From Onchocerca volvulus (lineage: Eukaryota; Nematoda; Chromadorea; Rhabditida; Onchocercidae): a stretch of DNA of 64,000 nucleotides. The stretch lies in NCBI GenBank assembly GCA_000499405.2, contig HG738140.1, positions 9,761,560-9,825,559 of the forward strand, given 5' to 3'. This document shows positions 47,301 to 62,300 of this stretch, piece after piece. Positions within the stretch are counted from its first letter, which is position 1. Every line of letters starts with the position of its first letter. The notes below the pieces were generated by a model. That model made no database searches. It was not told where the DNA came from and was given only the letters and a program-made list of their open reading frames with translations. The position numbers were made by a program, and so were the translations under genes.

Positions 47301-50300
47301 ATAACTCGATTTAACAATTCTGTAGTTTTCCAAGTTGAACATGAAGAAACGTACTGTGCAAGACCCAATCGTCTGAAACAACAATTGTGCTAGAAAAAAA
47401 TCAAAATTTAATTTCGATCTCTGATTTAATCGGCCAAAATTTCTTAATCTATTTTTCAGAAAGGAATAAATAAGAACAGTGGTGAAACTTTTACATCTTA
47501 TTTGATTCATCTCAAGACCTATATGTTCGATCATTTTTTTATAGTTTAATTTTTAGCGAATGAAAAAACTTCTTACACGCATCGATGCCATGCTGTTGGT
47601 GAGGATCTTGAAGTGATTTCAAATATTGTTTCTGCAAGCCAATGGAATTTTCTTAAATCGGTAAGACTCAAGCAAAACTTTAACACAGCAGTCCAATAAT
47701 GTACTGTTTCTGACATTAAACCTGAATTTGTTCAAAAAGTTTTGAGAAATTTTTGCAAAAATAATTGAATAGTTCAGGATTTACTTAATTTCCAAAATAC
47801 CTTCAATCTGGTAGACAATAATAGGTTTCAACCAGACCCACATCTCTTGCAGATTATTAAAAAGCCAATTTCTTGAACCACGGATAATGCCAGCGCAATA
47901 TATTGCTGCAAGTTTCGCCTTTGCTCGCCGAATAACAGGGCGTTCATTCTTTAAACAAAGTTAACACATGGAAAGCACTTATTTTATTGTATCATAAAAA
48001 ATTCAACTGCTGCTTAAAACTTTTTGATAACTTTTTCAAACACAACAACTTGACTTTGACATAACAGATCAGAAGAGAGAGCAGAATTTAAGTGAAACAA
48101 GGTGTCCTTACCTGACAACTGCATAATGATTCTAGTAGCATTTTGAACTGCGGTGCCAATGATATACCAAAGTTTCGGAACAAATACTGAAAAGAGAAAT
48201 CATGATGGATTTCTAAGTTAATGTGACAGTTTACTTATCTTATCAAAAGAAAAGAATGTCAATTTCAAGAAAATTAAAATCAAAATGATAGAGGTACTTT
48301 TACGAAACGATATTCGCCAGTATAAAATACATCACTGTCTTCCATCTCCTTTAACAAGATGGTATGCCAAGAATTAAGAAACTGTTCATCTTTCATATAT
48401 TTCAGTATTAATTTCTCAACATCGTTGTATTCCGACATAGAACGCTGCAGTTCTGTTTGTGTATTTGCTGGAGCTAGTACCATCAACTTCCTGAAATATG
48501 CAGAGCTCCATGTCTCAAAAATCTACATCATCATGAACTGAAGGGACACTGTGTGATAAACTCACCCGATGCATCGATTTTTATCATATCTTTTCCGGAA
48601 TATTTCAACATACTTTCATGACATTTTACCCTAATGTTAACAATTTTAGATAGTAAAAAAGAAAAGTAAAACAATTGCACAGTGTATTGGTGACAATCTG
48701 ATTAGTCATTTTACTTCAACATGCAGTAATCTTAACAAATGTAAAATTTGAAAAATTAATTTTTCATAAGAACTTACTTCGGCCATTGATAAGCACCCCA
48801 ATATGGCTTCGATATAAATATTGTTTCATTCCAAGTTTGTTCATCTTTTGGCAATCGAGTACTGTCGTAAACGATGGACAAATTGTCAGGTCTTAAACCA
48901 CATGCATATTTGAATTTAGGATCAGGTACCTAAAGAATTACGATACTTGAATTTCAAAAAGATAGTTTCAGAGAGCTGGTTATCAAAATAGATATTTGTA
49001 AACTTTGTGGATGATAAAATCGCCTTATCAGGAGGATCCCATAATATTCTTTTTGTTAGCGGTTTATTCCACTCTAAATAACTAGCAATACATTCGGCGG
49101 CAATACGTCGCCACCTTGAACGAACATCAATCAACATTTGTAGAAATACCTAAAAATACTTTCCATCTAATTTTATTTTATGCTATGAAATAAACGTCAA
49201 TATTTAAATAATAGAAGAAAAGCTTAGAAGTTTTTAAAGGTCGAATGCAATAAAGAGTCAAATTTTCCAGTTGTATAAACAAACTTCCGCTACTTCAGTG
49301 GTGAAAAGAATTCGATGAAAAGTAAAAAGAAAAGTTCGCGCTGAGTCAACTTGTCGCCAATGATATAGTTGTTGTTTATTTTTACAAATTTCAGCGAGTT
49401 CACTGCGAAAATTATTTATTCTCCTACAATAATCATCATCACCATCATCATCATTGAATACATCATTTTTTTTATACAGTATTAGTCAATTAAATTTTCA
49501 TTAGTTCAAATTAAATAATTAAATGAAAAATCGACCATTGCAGTTAGGATTTCTTGATTAACAAAGAGAATTAAATTGTGAAATATTTTTTGTTTTGTGA
49601 GAATACATAAATATTAAACTTACTGTAGATTCTTCTCATGTCTTTCATTAAATTTGTTTTCTGACATACGAATTGCCTGTGAGTGAAGCAGCTCTTGATA
49701 CTTGGCACAGAATATTTTATTAACATTATTATCAACAAACATTTTCTGTGCGATGGTACGAATTTTTGCTGAATTCTGTAAACAAAATTGCTGATTACTA
49801 AGAAAATGATTATTTTTCATAAGACCAAACTTTCTCGCCTTTAGAATTCTCGTATCAACCTTATCGCTCTCCTTCATCCTTTTCTCATGAAATTTCTTTT
49901 CGTTTATTAAAGTTACTTCTGTTGAATAAATTGATGATGATAATTAAATCAAAGATCACGAAATTTCTCAGCGGAACTTACGATCTTTGAATTATGATAT
50001 TATATTTAAAGGTGATGCATTTTATAACGCAATGTCAATCACAATTTTACCCAGCATTACATAGTGAAAGTAGTTTATTATCACAGATAGAAAAAAATTC
50101 TTTACATTTCACTACTACTACTGGATTTCACTATCACTACGAAAAATGAAAATTTATTGAGACAACACTATCACTGGATCTCATAAAAGTCAAATGTATA
50201 TAAACAAATGTAAATCACCATTGCTATTATTTGGCACGAGCTCTGCAATCTCTTCACCGATTGCTTTCAAATTTTGATACTACGTTGCATTGAAATTGGG

Positions 50301-53300
50301 ATGTGTTTTTATCTAGATATATTTCTTTTTTTCTACCTGTCATAGCTGTGATAGGCAGAAATAAATAAAGTCGTGTCATCGTTGCTGTTATTTGGCACAT
50401 AACTTTGCAACCCCTTCACCAATTGCTTTCAAGTTCTGATGCAACTTTGCATTCGAATAGACGCTTTTTTTTTTTGTTTGGATATATCTACTTTTTTTTC
50501 ATTTGTCACACCTGTGACAGTTGAGAGCAGGTGAGCAGACACCGACTGATCCGAAATTTTCATGCAACATTGTGTTCGAAATTTATTTCCATACAAATTG
50601 CTTTCGAACAGGCGCGTAACCGCTCTCAAATTTTTGTATGTGTAAGATTTGTTCTAAGCTTTTCGTTTATTTCTTGATTTGTAGGTGAACGGACTGAATT
50701 TCTTGACCGTACCTAGACTGTTGCTTGCCATGCAAACTCTTGTCGATTGCTTTCAGATTTCAATTCAATCTTGTCTTCGAATAGGCGCATCTATATGTTA
50801 TATATATCTAATTTTTTTAACCTAAGACACAAATCAATCTCGAGAACTGTTTGGGTGCAATCTGTCTGCTTTAATTCATCCAAACAATACCTCGCAGAAA
50901 GTCAAATTTGAGTCATCGTGCTCACGCAGCAGGAAAGAATGCAACGGTTAATTGCAAATCAAACTGAGGAAGAAAGGGCATCAGCAAACGAGCGAACAGA
51001 CTAAGAATGCTCAAATGCGAGCAGAACGACGTGCCTGAATTATATCCCTGTTGCAAGATTTTGACATTTAATGGAGAAACGGAAGGAATGTGTTGCGCTC
51101 CGGAAAAATTAAACGGCCTCAACTTAAAGAACCGCCAACCATTGAAAACTTTACTTGCCAGACGTACTACTGATTCAAAGCATTTTCTGTCATCAGGAAA
51201 TACAATTCCTGCCTTCAAATAAATTCGTTTGGTGTAGAAATCGTAACAACATAATTCATGCAATTTTCAATGTGAAAGAACAAATTTGTCACAAAGCCGG
51301 TTACTGGCTTCCGCTGCTAGTGGTCAACATAAATTCAACAATCCGACACTTCAGTTGAACAGTAATCTTTTCTATCAGCGACAAGGAAAGAATAACTCAT
51401 TGATCAGTTTACCTGGATATTTTCTGATAATGGTTTGTTACGAAGAATCACTTTTCAACAATCAATAAAACCTTTCTCACAACAGGATTCATCTCTATCA
51501 CATAAGACACGAAAAACCTCTTCACACTTATTGCTGACCTAGCCTAATCACAATAGCAAGAATCAGTGTCCAATCCAATCAAATTACAAACTATCAATTT
51601 TTTTCACTCAAGTCTAGAAACATGCGCGCATTCGAATGCAACGTTGCATCAAAATTCCAAAGCAATAAATAAGGACTTTCGTAATCTAAGATTTCAATTA
51701 ATATAGAATTCGGAACTTTCCAAAGTTCCAAGGGTTCCAATTCGACAATTTAAAGCGATTTGAATTTTTTTAAAGCAGATTTCAAGATATTATGGACAGT
51801 GACTTATGTATTTCTTCAACATCAATGGCACATACCTCCGTGATTATCAAATTGGTAATTTTTGATAGAGATATCATATTTTAATTCTATTTATCAAGTA
51901 AGGGATTGACTTAACATTTATAATGCCTCCGCCACGCGGAGCGTGGGCGCTACAACTATGTGCAATAAAATTAAACGAATTGAATTAATGGAATGTTCTT
52001 TATCGCTTTTATTTTAAATAAAAAGACGAAACTTTGAATGCCACTATGAAAAAGTGAATAAATTTATCCATTTTAAAACTTACGATGTTTCTTTCAAGTG
52101 TCCATTGTTTTACGGAAATTGAATTAACAGAGCGCTTTACCAATTGAATTATAGACGGCTTCACAGAAACTTTAAGCTTTACAATTGCTAGCCAACACTT
52201 GAATCGAATAGAAATTGTATTTGAACTCAAAAATCCACATTTGTTCAAAATATATAGTGCTCCCTATAAAATCTATTTAGATCTTTCAAAATATTTATTT
52301 GCCAGATAAATAATCCAGAAAATTAGGTAATGAAAATGTAAAAAAAAAAAACAAATTCGATTCATAACATCAGTTCAAATATATAACTGAAAGAATTTCA
52401 GATATATTCTTGGATAATTATTTTTGATATTAAAAAAAAAAAAAACAATTACTTCTGGTTGAATTTAAAAATCAGGCTCTTTTGAGTTACCTTCATTTCT
52501 TCATGAATGATATTACGCTTTGAATCTAAATGCTCCAGCACGTCATCCATTAATAAACACTTCGAATTCGGGAATTTCGTAATTAGAGCTTTAAGTGATA
52601 TTTGTGAAGCTATACGCACCTTCAACAAAATTTGTCTTATGTTCAGTACTTTTAATCATATTTTTTAATACTTCAACATATTAAAAAATCTTACATCGGT
52701 GAAAAAATTTGTTCCAAGTTTTACGAGATCCTTCATGATTTTGAGATGTGATTCGGTGAATTTGGAATTTTTGATATATAGATCCTGAATTTACTTTCAT
52801 TGATAACCAAATTTTTTATGTTTAATGTGATAATGGAAGTTATTAGTAGCATTTTGTTACCTAACTGCAAACATGATGAGTTCTATATCGACGTTACTTC
52901 GTCCCAACAACTTGAAACGATAACTTCTAATCTACTGATCCTAAATTTATTAAATAATTTATATTCATTTCAAGCAATATTAATGAATGCGTAACTTTTT
53001 GATATGAAAAAATCCGCCGTTCAAAAACGTCATACAATTCAGCGCGGCGTCCTCGTATCGGATCATTATAATTTATTTTTATATTCTTTCTGCTTGCTCG
53101 GAAACTCGGCAATGACTAAATGTGTCTATTAGTTTGCTTAGATTTCGCGAAACTTTTAAAAACTATATTTCTAAAATAAAAAATATAAAAATCATTGAGA
53201 AATGTTGCAAATTATTCGTGAATGAGGCAAAATCAAAGTACTATGGAACACTTACTCCCTCAGTACATAACATTTGCAGGATTGAGGAAATAAGCAAAAG

Positions 53301-56300
53301 ATTTTTGGACTGATCGTCCTGTTGATTTAATAAAAATTCCATTAAATTTTGTATTGTGACACGCACCATTTCTCGAATATTCTCACCATTGATGGAAAAC
53401 ACTGAAAACTATCAAGAAAGTCCTAGCTGCCAACTTAATAAAGCACTAGTTACTTGTAGTTTGATGTTAGTTTAATGGAAGTTTTCAGCATATGAATTTG
53501 ATGAGTAGAAACAAAATAACTCTTTCCCAATTTTTGTGCAAAAATTTTGAATTCTATTAAAAGAAACAATTCCTTTTCATCTTATTCCCACTTTTCTTCC
53601 ACCATAATAGTATCGTCAAAAACTAGAAGATCTATTTCTTATTTTTAGCCGAACAATCGCACGTTTTCAAAAAAAAAATCGAACTTTTCATGCGTGGTGA
53701 CATGGATGATATATGTATTGGATCCATATCAACAGCTGTTTCGCTCAGCTTAATTTCCGGAGTATTAAAGCTTGGAAGACGATTGCCTACACAGGATAGC
53801 AAGCTATCAACAACGAATAATGAACGTTTGATTGCAAACCTGTCATGTTTATAATTTTCAGCAGTTTCAATTCCAAGTTTCAGTATTTTTGCAAACAAAG
53901 TTGCAAAAACAATAAATTAGCAATTTTGCGAAAACCGAAAATTCGTTAATTCATGGAAAAATTCAATGAAATATTAAATAACATTGGCACAAATTTGAAG
54001 TTAAAAGAAAGAAACAAACTTATCCATATTTTGCGGCGTTGCCAGTAACTGAATTTCCGAATAAGCAAACTCATTCAATAATTTTTCTGCAAAATCCACT
54101 TCAGCATCCGTTGGGATATGCCATTTTATTGTCACAACATCTTTGAAACAGTTAATACCCCATTCCTGTAACAGAGTATTTAGACTTTATCAGCAATTCG
54201 AATGTCAAAAGTTTACTACCAACTGTTTGCGCATGAAATTTTCAAATCAACGCTTTTAAAATCATCGTTTACTCAAGCTACTACGAACTCTACAATTGTC
54301 ATTTGTATGCAAGCTAATGCGAATTCTATTACCTAAGTCTTCTTCACTATTGTTATTATTTTCCCTATGCTACACCAAATCAATACAGAGAGGAAAAGCA
54401 TCAATATTATTCTTTTAATACACTAAATGTTAAAAAATTTTATTAAAATGAGCTGGAAAATTACCTTAATAGGTAATGACAAACGCAATGGCAAATCCAA
54501 ATTATGCTGTCGATCTTCCTCCGATATTGGATAAATTTCGATCAATTGAGTTAAAAGATTTTTAAGTGACCAACACGCTCCCTGCAAAAAATTCAAGAAA
54601 GCAATTAAAAATTTTTGCAAAAATTAATAAAATTTCAGAAAAAAAATTGATCCCTAGCCATGACTTTTTCTTAAAAATAGAATAAATGAAAATAAGACCT
54701 GATATGCGTTATAACACATCATAGATATAGTACATTTGTGCATTTGAATACATTCCTCTTGATATTTCAATAACAGATCACTGGGAACGGAGAAAATCAT
54801 CTCCGACAAATATGTAAACCACATCGTTGTTGCATCAAGTTCTTTTAATATTTTCTTCTCTTCTGAAATACGAAGTAATGAAAAAGCACGAAAATTACCA
54901 AAACATTATCAAATATTATTAAACACTGTTAACTAATTGACTGTGTTGCTAATCCAACATTTCATGATTCTTTTTTAGGATATCTATTCATCGACATCTA
55001 AATTACTCCATATGAAGGCGATTTCACAAATATCTGATATTCAAATATTTGTAAAATCAATTATTATAAAACTTCTGAACTTATATTTGAAAACTTGCAT
55101 AACCACTGTTCAAATATTTACAAAACTTTCAAACAGTTTATTTATTCACCTGTTATGTGCTGTTTTTGCTTCTCCAATAAGAATTTAATATACATCGGGA
55201 AATAACGAGTCGGATTAGCCTGAATATAACGAATTGATCATTTTATGAATGATCAGAATGTTTTAGGACTAAGATGGAATGAAGAGGGAAATGACAAAAA
55301 TATAAAAACTAAGGACGATAATTTTTGATCTTTTGATGTATTTAGCTCTGATGCAATTTTTCTGCTACTGTTAACCTTTACTTTTCATGTTTTAAAATTT
55401 AAAAAAATATGTCTGAACTAAAATATGTACTCACGTAAGTAGATTCTTGTATGAGTGAGCAAGCAGCATCGGCAGCAATCACATTTTCGAATTCGGATGT
55501 AGAAATGAATTTGTAAGTCTGATCACCAATTAACTGAAGATAAAGTTCACGCTTGAATTCAAAATTGAAGGAAATTCTAATACAATTTATTTTGGTTCAG
55601 ATAGTTTAGAAGCATATTTATTCATACTTCATCAAAACCGATAGCAATTGTTTTCTACAGATATAAGAAGGAATTAATATCGATACTTCTGTATCCAGTT
55701 GAAGGGAAATACAGAAGCATATGATCATGGAAAAGATATGAGTGAAATCTTAAGAATAAGAACGGAGAAAGACTCAAATATAAATGTGCCAAGTAATTCA
55801 TAAACTAGATATCACGCAAAAAACTTTAAAACAAAAAAAAAAAAGTGTGATTCAACTCGCGATAGAATAGTTTAATATGAATTTGAAACTAAATTAAAAC
55901 AACAGTTAGACTCGATCAAATACAAGAGATGCACTGCATTAAACGTTGAGGTAATTTGGTTGCTGTCGATAATGACATTTCAAACTATTCACTAAATTAT
56001 AGGAAAGATTTGCTTGCTTTAATAAATATCTCCAAATTCACCCGCATATTAGCCTGTAATCATTGCAACGTATCTATTGTAATTAAAATATCAAGTAATT
56101 TGTTACAATGGCTGTAACATACCTCAACAAAAGTGGATGAACAATGGAGAAATAAAGCATGAAAAGCGCTTTGAATGCTTTTACTTATCTCAATTTCTTC
56201 ACTCCCAGCTAATAGTATATCCGAATTGTCACATATCGAATCCATATAGGATACGCAATCGCTTGGAGCAGAGCTTGCCAATTGTGTTATCACTTTGAAT

Positions 56301-59300
56301 ACTCTAAAATAAACATTAGATGATTTAAAATAATCGTGCTTGTTAGATAAACAACATGCATAAAAGATTTCGGACTTTGCAGGGTGATATTTGTTCACCT
56401 TGATAAAAATAAAATTTAAAAGAAACATGAGTTGAGACTTTTAATGCTATATGAGTGAATAAAGCAAAATTTTGAGAAAAAGCGAAAAAATGGAAAACTG
56501 AAACGTAGAAATAAAATAGTAAGTTAGATGAGATAGAAAAATCAAATATTTTAAGGCTCAAAAAGAAAATGCTCTGAACCAGTTTCTCAAATATCCATCA
56601 AATAATACTAAATTTGCTTTGCAATTATTAAAAAATATGATAGTAAAATTATAGCGTAGTTACATTCTTATACAATATCAAAGCAATGAAATATGAACAG
56701 TATCTCCATGAATTACAATTTGTAAAATTTTCCGAAACTTCCTCATTATTTCATATCTTTTTAACTTCAGGAACCATTTTAATTAAAAAGACAGCATTGG
56801 CTCAAATTTCAATAATCAATTTATGAATTGAATTTAGTGAAAATTACGTAATGACACTTCTTATCTAATAATGAAATAAAAAGCGCACAATCAAATAACT
56901 TACTTATTTACAAAATCTTGCACAATATTCGGGAACCGAGCTGTTAATTTGCAAAGCTCTTTTTCCTCCTCAGCTAAATCCATATATTCTTCCATTTCAA
57001 GAGCACGAGAGCAATTCACAATTGGGATTAAATGAAAAATGGTTTCCAGCGTCTAAATTTACAGCAATTTTAGATGTTCTCATATTTTATGAAGTGAACA
57101 TGGAATGAAAAAATTTGAAAAAGATTTAGATTTGAAAAAAAAAAAGACCATACTGATTACAAAAATCAATACAGATCTATATTATTAATTAAATAAATAT
57201 CTTCTTAGAAGCTTATAATCCAAGAAATGTGGATTCGAATTACAAGAAGTTCTGTGCTGAAAATTTTTGTAATTTTGGTTGAAAGCAAAGACAGGAAATG
57301 TGATCTGACGATGCAAACCAAAATACAACATTCTTGCATCACAAAACATTGAAGATGCTTCTCATTACCTTCATGTTGACATTATGTACAGAAGTGAAAT
57401 AACAAAATTTGCCTGCAAAGAAAGTGACAGTTTTTGGGAATCATTGATGTCGATAGCTTCAATCAATGCCTCAAGCAGAAAAATGGCATGTTTACGGAGC
57501 GGTACTCGAAACCTATCAGAATGAATTTCCGATTCGTTTACGATAGACAATGATGCCGGTTCATGTTTTCTATCCTGAAAATTTTTTTTTCTTTTTTTAA
57601 ATAATAAACAGCAAATTTTATGTAAAAATCCAGAAAGAAATGAATGATATTCTGCCTTCACATTTGGGTAAGATGAGGAATTGGCTGAAGGAGAAAAAGA
57701 ATAATGATTTGTTGTTTGCTTTTTGGAAGCATTCGCCGTAACAGTCGAAAATAAAGGACAAAGCTACATTATCAAAGAGATTAAGTAACATAGAAAGCGT
57801 TATCTTATCTATATAGTTCAATTTCAAAATATCAGCAAAGTTATTAGAACAAAAATTATAACTGTTAATCTGCTACGATATTTAAATATATTTCAGAAAC
57901 AAAGTCGCACAAAAGACTCTTCACTGCGTATGTCGAAAAACCGAAATATTTTTCGAAATACAGATATGAGAAATAATTAAAGGTCTTTGTACTATAAAAC
58001 ATTTTGATATAACCAAGCTTTTGATCTTTACGCTATAGTTAACATATCGTAAATTAATTCGAGGATTGCAATCTGATCAAGGCATTGAATCCTTTACTCC
58101 GATTGATATTCGAATCCAATCTCTTATTCTTATCGAGAATTTGGCGAGCAGTAGTGATTCAACTCAGTTTCAATTCTTCATCAAACCCTATCAGTTTCCA
58201 CCTCCAAATCAAACTCCCACTAAAGTTCCTATTATCCAAAAATAAAATGCCTTCAAGCTATCGATTATGTTTTCGATTTACGTCCTTAAATTGTAACACA
58301 GTTGCAGATATAAATTACGTCATAACAAAGCCTTCAACACACAACAAATATGCCTACTCCGAGAAGTCCTACTTAAAAAACTTTTCACATCTCCTGAAAA
58401 CCTTTCACAGATTTACTTTCACGACATCATAAATATAAAAAACTACTTTGCTGCATTATAGAACAAAATCTAATCATAAGAAACCAATCACCTCTGTAAT
58501 CTTGTTCATATTAGTAATCTATACCTGCTTGCAAACATTGTATGTTCGATAACTATAGGTACCATTATCGCGGACTAGTGGCACGCAAATTTCAACAATG
58601 CATTCTAATGACTGTTTCAAACGATGTGGTTCTGTGATTGTCAATAGCGATGGATAAACTCTAAAAATATTTTTTGCAATAAGTGAAGCGCCTTTTCACT
58701 ATTTCTAGCAGTTGATTTAGGATTCTAAAAAAAATTTTACTTTTGCTAAAACTCATTAAATTGTTTCCCAAAAATTTTCTCGCTAATAATATTTTAAATT
58801 CCAATGATGACCATGGTATTCATTTACATAGTTTATTAGCTTATAAATTTTTATGTTTGAAATGAGAAGAACCATTTATTATTATATTTTGGAATGATAG
58901 TCCTGCATTAGAGGTTGTCTATCCCTTTTACGAATCTAATTTATTTCAATGAATTTTGATTTGAAAAATCAATGAAACATATAAATTAAACGTACAAGTC
59001 AAGACATTTTGGAAGGACTAGCTGTGGTGCAAGGAATGCTAAATTTCGCATAATGCTGGATGCTGATGTTTCAGTCGTTGAAAATACTGAATAAAGCACG
59101 GATGGAAGTAATATGCTGACGAACCATTCAATTTGTTCATCGGTAAGGCGCATTTTTGAAGGTACCTATACAAAGTCTGGAGTTGATTTCAAGAAATTTG
59201 TTAATGATGTAATTTAGACACGAATCAAAAAAGCATTCACAACCAGAGCAGAATCATTAATTTTCTCATGCAAAGCAAAGGAAGACCTTATTTCGGGTTT

Positions 59301-62300
59301 TTTTACGCACTCGTTCAATTCGGACACGTCGTACCATTTCATTGACAAGAGAATCTAAAAATGATTGTAGAGTTGGCATATGATCACCTTCGTGCAACGG
59401 ATGTAAAAAAGATTCAACGCATTTGATCAATCGCTCGAAACACTGATGTGCACTGAAATACAAATAGCATCGATGATCAAAAAATCCCCAACTAAATAAG
59501 AAATAATAGAACAAAATCGAAGTAACGGGGAGGAAAAAACAAGATATCAGGATGTGATTCTCGGGACTGATCACGAATTTCTAATCTAATTATAAAATTA
59601 AAAGAAACCTTTCATTCACTCCACCTAACATCCATACGATCCATTCTGCACCTGAACTTTCAGAACCCATCCCTGTACCATCGCCAATTGCTACTTTATT
59701 ATATCGCACGCTTAGATTCAGTGACCGCAAAAGTTTTGAAAAAATGATCGTATGTTTAGATGACCAATCAATGTATCCTGGACAATATTCACTTATCCTG
59801 CAAGTTGCTGAAGTATGTCGTGTTCGCATGCAGCAGGAAGTTTCAATTTTCATGACAACTTCCGGATTAATGATTCTAGAGATTGGCAATTGATGTGTTC
59901 AGATGATTACTTAACCTGTTTCCAATATTGAAATAAAGCAGAAACTTGAAATTTCCATAAAATCGCCATGAAAATTTAATTGTGTCTTTAAATACATTGT
60001 GATAAAGCTAGACTTATTCAGTATCCTTATTAAGGGACAATGTATCGAGTTATATTAAAGCATATAGTTGGATAATCACGAAATGATAAATCAATGAAGT
60101 GAAGATCAAAAAGAGCAAAAATAATTTCTCCAAAAGTCGGAGATCAAAGATTTATTATTTCCTAAGTCCTTATCATGTCAAAGTCATTATTTTTATAATT
60201 TCAATTACTTCGATTTTTCACCAATTTAAATACCAACTTTTTTACTATTATGAATAATTTGAATAGAAGTTGAAGAAATAAAAGAGAATTACTTTCTGAA
60301 CCGTAATTCTCCTTCTAAATTTATTCTCTTAATTAGATACATAACAAAAGAAATTCTAATTAAGAGACTTAAATGTGATTCCTAGATTAAATCGCTTACC
60401 TTATTTATTAAATTTAGAAAGCATGAATAATAATAAGCTTTTATAAATGATTACAGTCTCTTAATTTAAAATGAAAATAGAATTACTTTATAAATTGTAA
60501 GATTAAAGACGATACTTACACTTGCAAATTGGCTTTTACTGTCTTGCAATTTAACATGAAATTCATACTTTTATAATGATGAAACTTTTACAATTCTGAA
60601 GAAAAAAGAAAAACGAAGATGGAAACCATACGCGGAGAATATATGTTGTATGCGACTTTCCCAGGAGCCGTTCATCTCAATCAAATTATAAAAATACCAC
60701 AGTTCATCGTACCATAATCCAGCACCCCATCGATCGTGTTCATCACTGGATAATTTAAGTGGCACAAAAATTGAGAATAAAGTCACGAATTTAGTCATTG
60801 CATAATCGCTCCACAGATCAATGAACGGACGAATCTGGAAAGTCGCACTGCATAGAGCATCACACTTTAAATCTATTTTTCGGTCTCTTCTGAATAAATA
60901 GTTTCAGAGACAAACTTCATCTAGAATTTCCTTTGTTGCTGACAATGGAAATAATTCCTTGCAAGCAAGAACTGCCGAACGAATGACTGATTTTTCCAAA
61001 TTTTTACTATTCCGTTTGAAAGCCACTTCTATATACAAATCGTAAAGTGGTCTCCACGGTAAAGTTAGATCGCTCCGTTTGATTATTTCTTCACTGAAGT
61101 GATAAACAGCGCTGAATACAAAAGAATGAATCGATGATGAGAGCAAAAATCAATATATCTATCTACTGCTTTCTCCCGAAACTTAATCTTAGTGACACTA
61201 AAGTTGTGCAAATCCATTTAATCGCATAAAAAATTTTAGAAACTGCTGGAATCAACAAACAAATAGATGCACGAATTGAAAGATGTTTAAAATTGTGAAA
61301 GTTACTTAATCAGCGTTATGATTAATGAACAAGCTTTATGAATAAGTTTTCGGTCATAATCTGGCTCCAATATGATATTGAAAATAAATTCGATCAGTTT
61401 TATATGATCAGCCTTGGAGAAACGGCAATAGAAACGGTTTAAATATCTGAAATAGTTTAAAACTTTCTTCTCTAGTGTGATTTATTAATTGTCCAATTGT
61501 GATAAGATATCAATTGAATGATAAAAAAAAAAAAAAGAAACAAACTGGCTAAGTTGAGACATCCAAAAAGAAAGTCCCGAATCGGCAACATATGATAAGG
61601 TGGAAGTAGCCAAGCCTGATTTTATCTGCTCCAACCAACAAGAAGCATTTCGGTTGATAGTTTCATAGTACGGTAAGTAAGAATATTCTCGTCGCGTACG
61701 TTGAAATTTTGGCTTATCACGCAAGTAACCCTCTGCACTTGTATATATGTAACCGTTTTTTTCGCTCTATAAGAAAATCATAAGTTCACACATTATTGTA
61801 ATCTTCACTTGTAGAGAAGTACTTTTCTGAAACTTTTTTGTATTATTCAGTTGATGTTATCCATATGTTCGAAGACCAATAAATACTAGATGTCAACTTG
61901 GATATAGTTCATTTGAATCTGCATATTTTATATTTATTGTCGTCTCATTAAAAGAGATTAATTTACGTTCAAAAGATAGGCATAGAATTAATTACTAAGT
62001 GGAACTAATAAAGAAATCCGGAAATGTTTGGAAATCTGTTAAATAAAGTGCAAAAGACAAGCTGCAGGAAAAATCTCAATCTTTAAAAGACTGATCGAAG
62101 AAGCATGTCGAAAATCACCACAAATCTTGACTGTGACATCTATTTCTATCATTTTCTCTAAATTATGCAAATGAACACTGTAAATTACTGTAACTTGCTT
62201 TTATAGGAAAGAACGTATGAAATATCAATACATGCTTGATAATATGATAGCATGATGCGATATTCCTCACTTCTGATGATGTTCTTTTCAAAGATCAAAA

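Larger units (their letters stand above)
49776..52083. other. PSME4 intron 23, repeat-bearing
   Basis: The longest intron of the gene (2.3 kb). Its middle holds a degenerate tandem repeat (50221-50850) and a Helitron coding relic (50928-51358), both in the plus orientation, opposite to PSME4. The element therefore seems to have landed in the intron and decayed there. Confidence 0.7.

Noticed and set aside
48566..48630. Phase-compatible extra PSME4 exon with a good donor
   Set aside because: WPK must join LMVLAP at 48490 to match the family (WPKNMVV-like); the extra exon cannot reach the next exon in frame.
50922..51263. 113-codon minus-strand open frame
   Set aside because: It is the complement of the Helitron relic, whose plus-strand frames carry the recognisable motifs.
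57618..57869. Open minus-strand frame in PSME4 intron 9 that can be spliced in phase
   Set aside because: The family alignment runs directly from exon 9 (ending YNVCKQ) to the block at 57574; including this frame would insert unrelated residues and break the conserved order.
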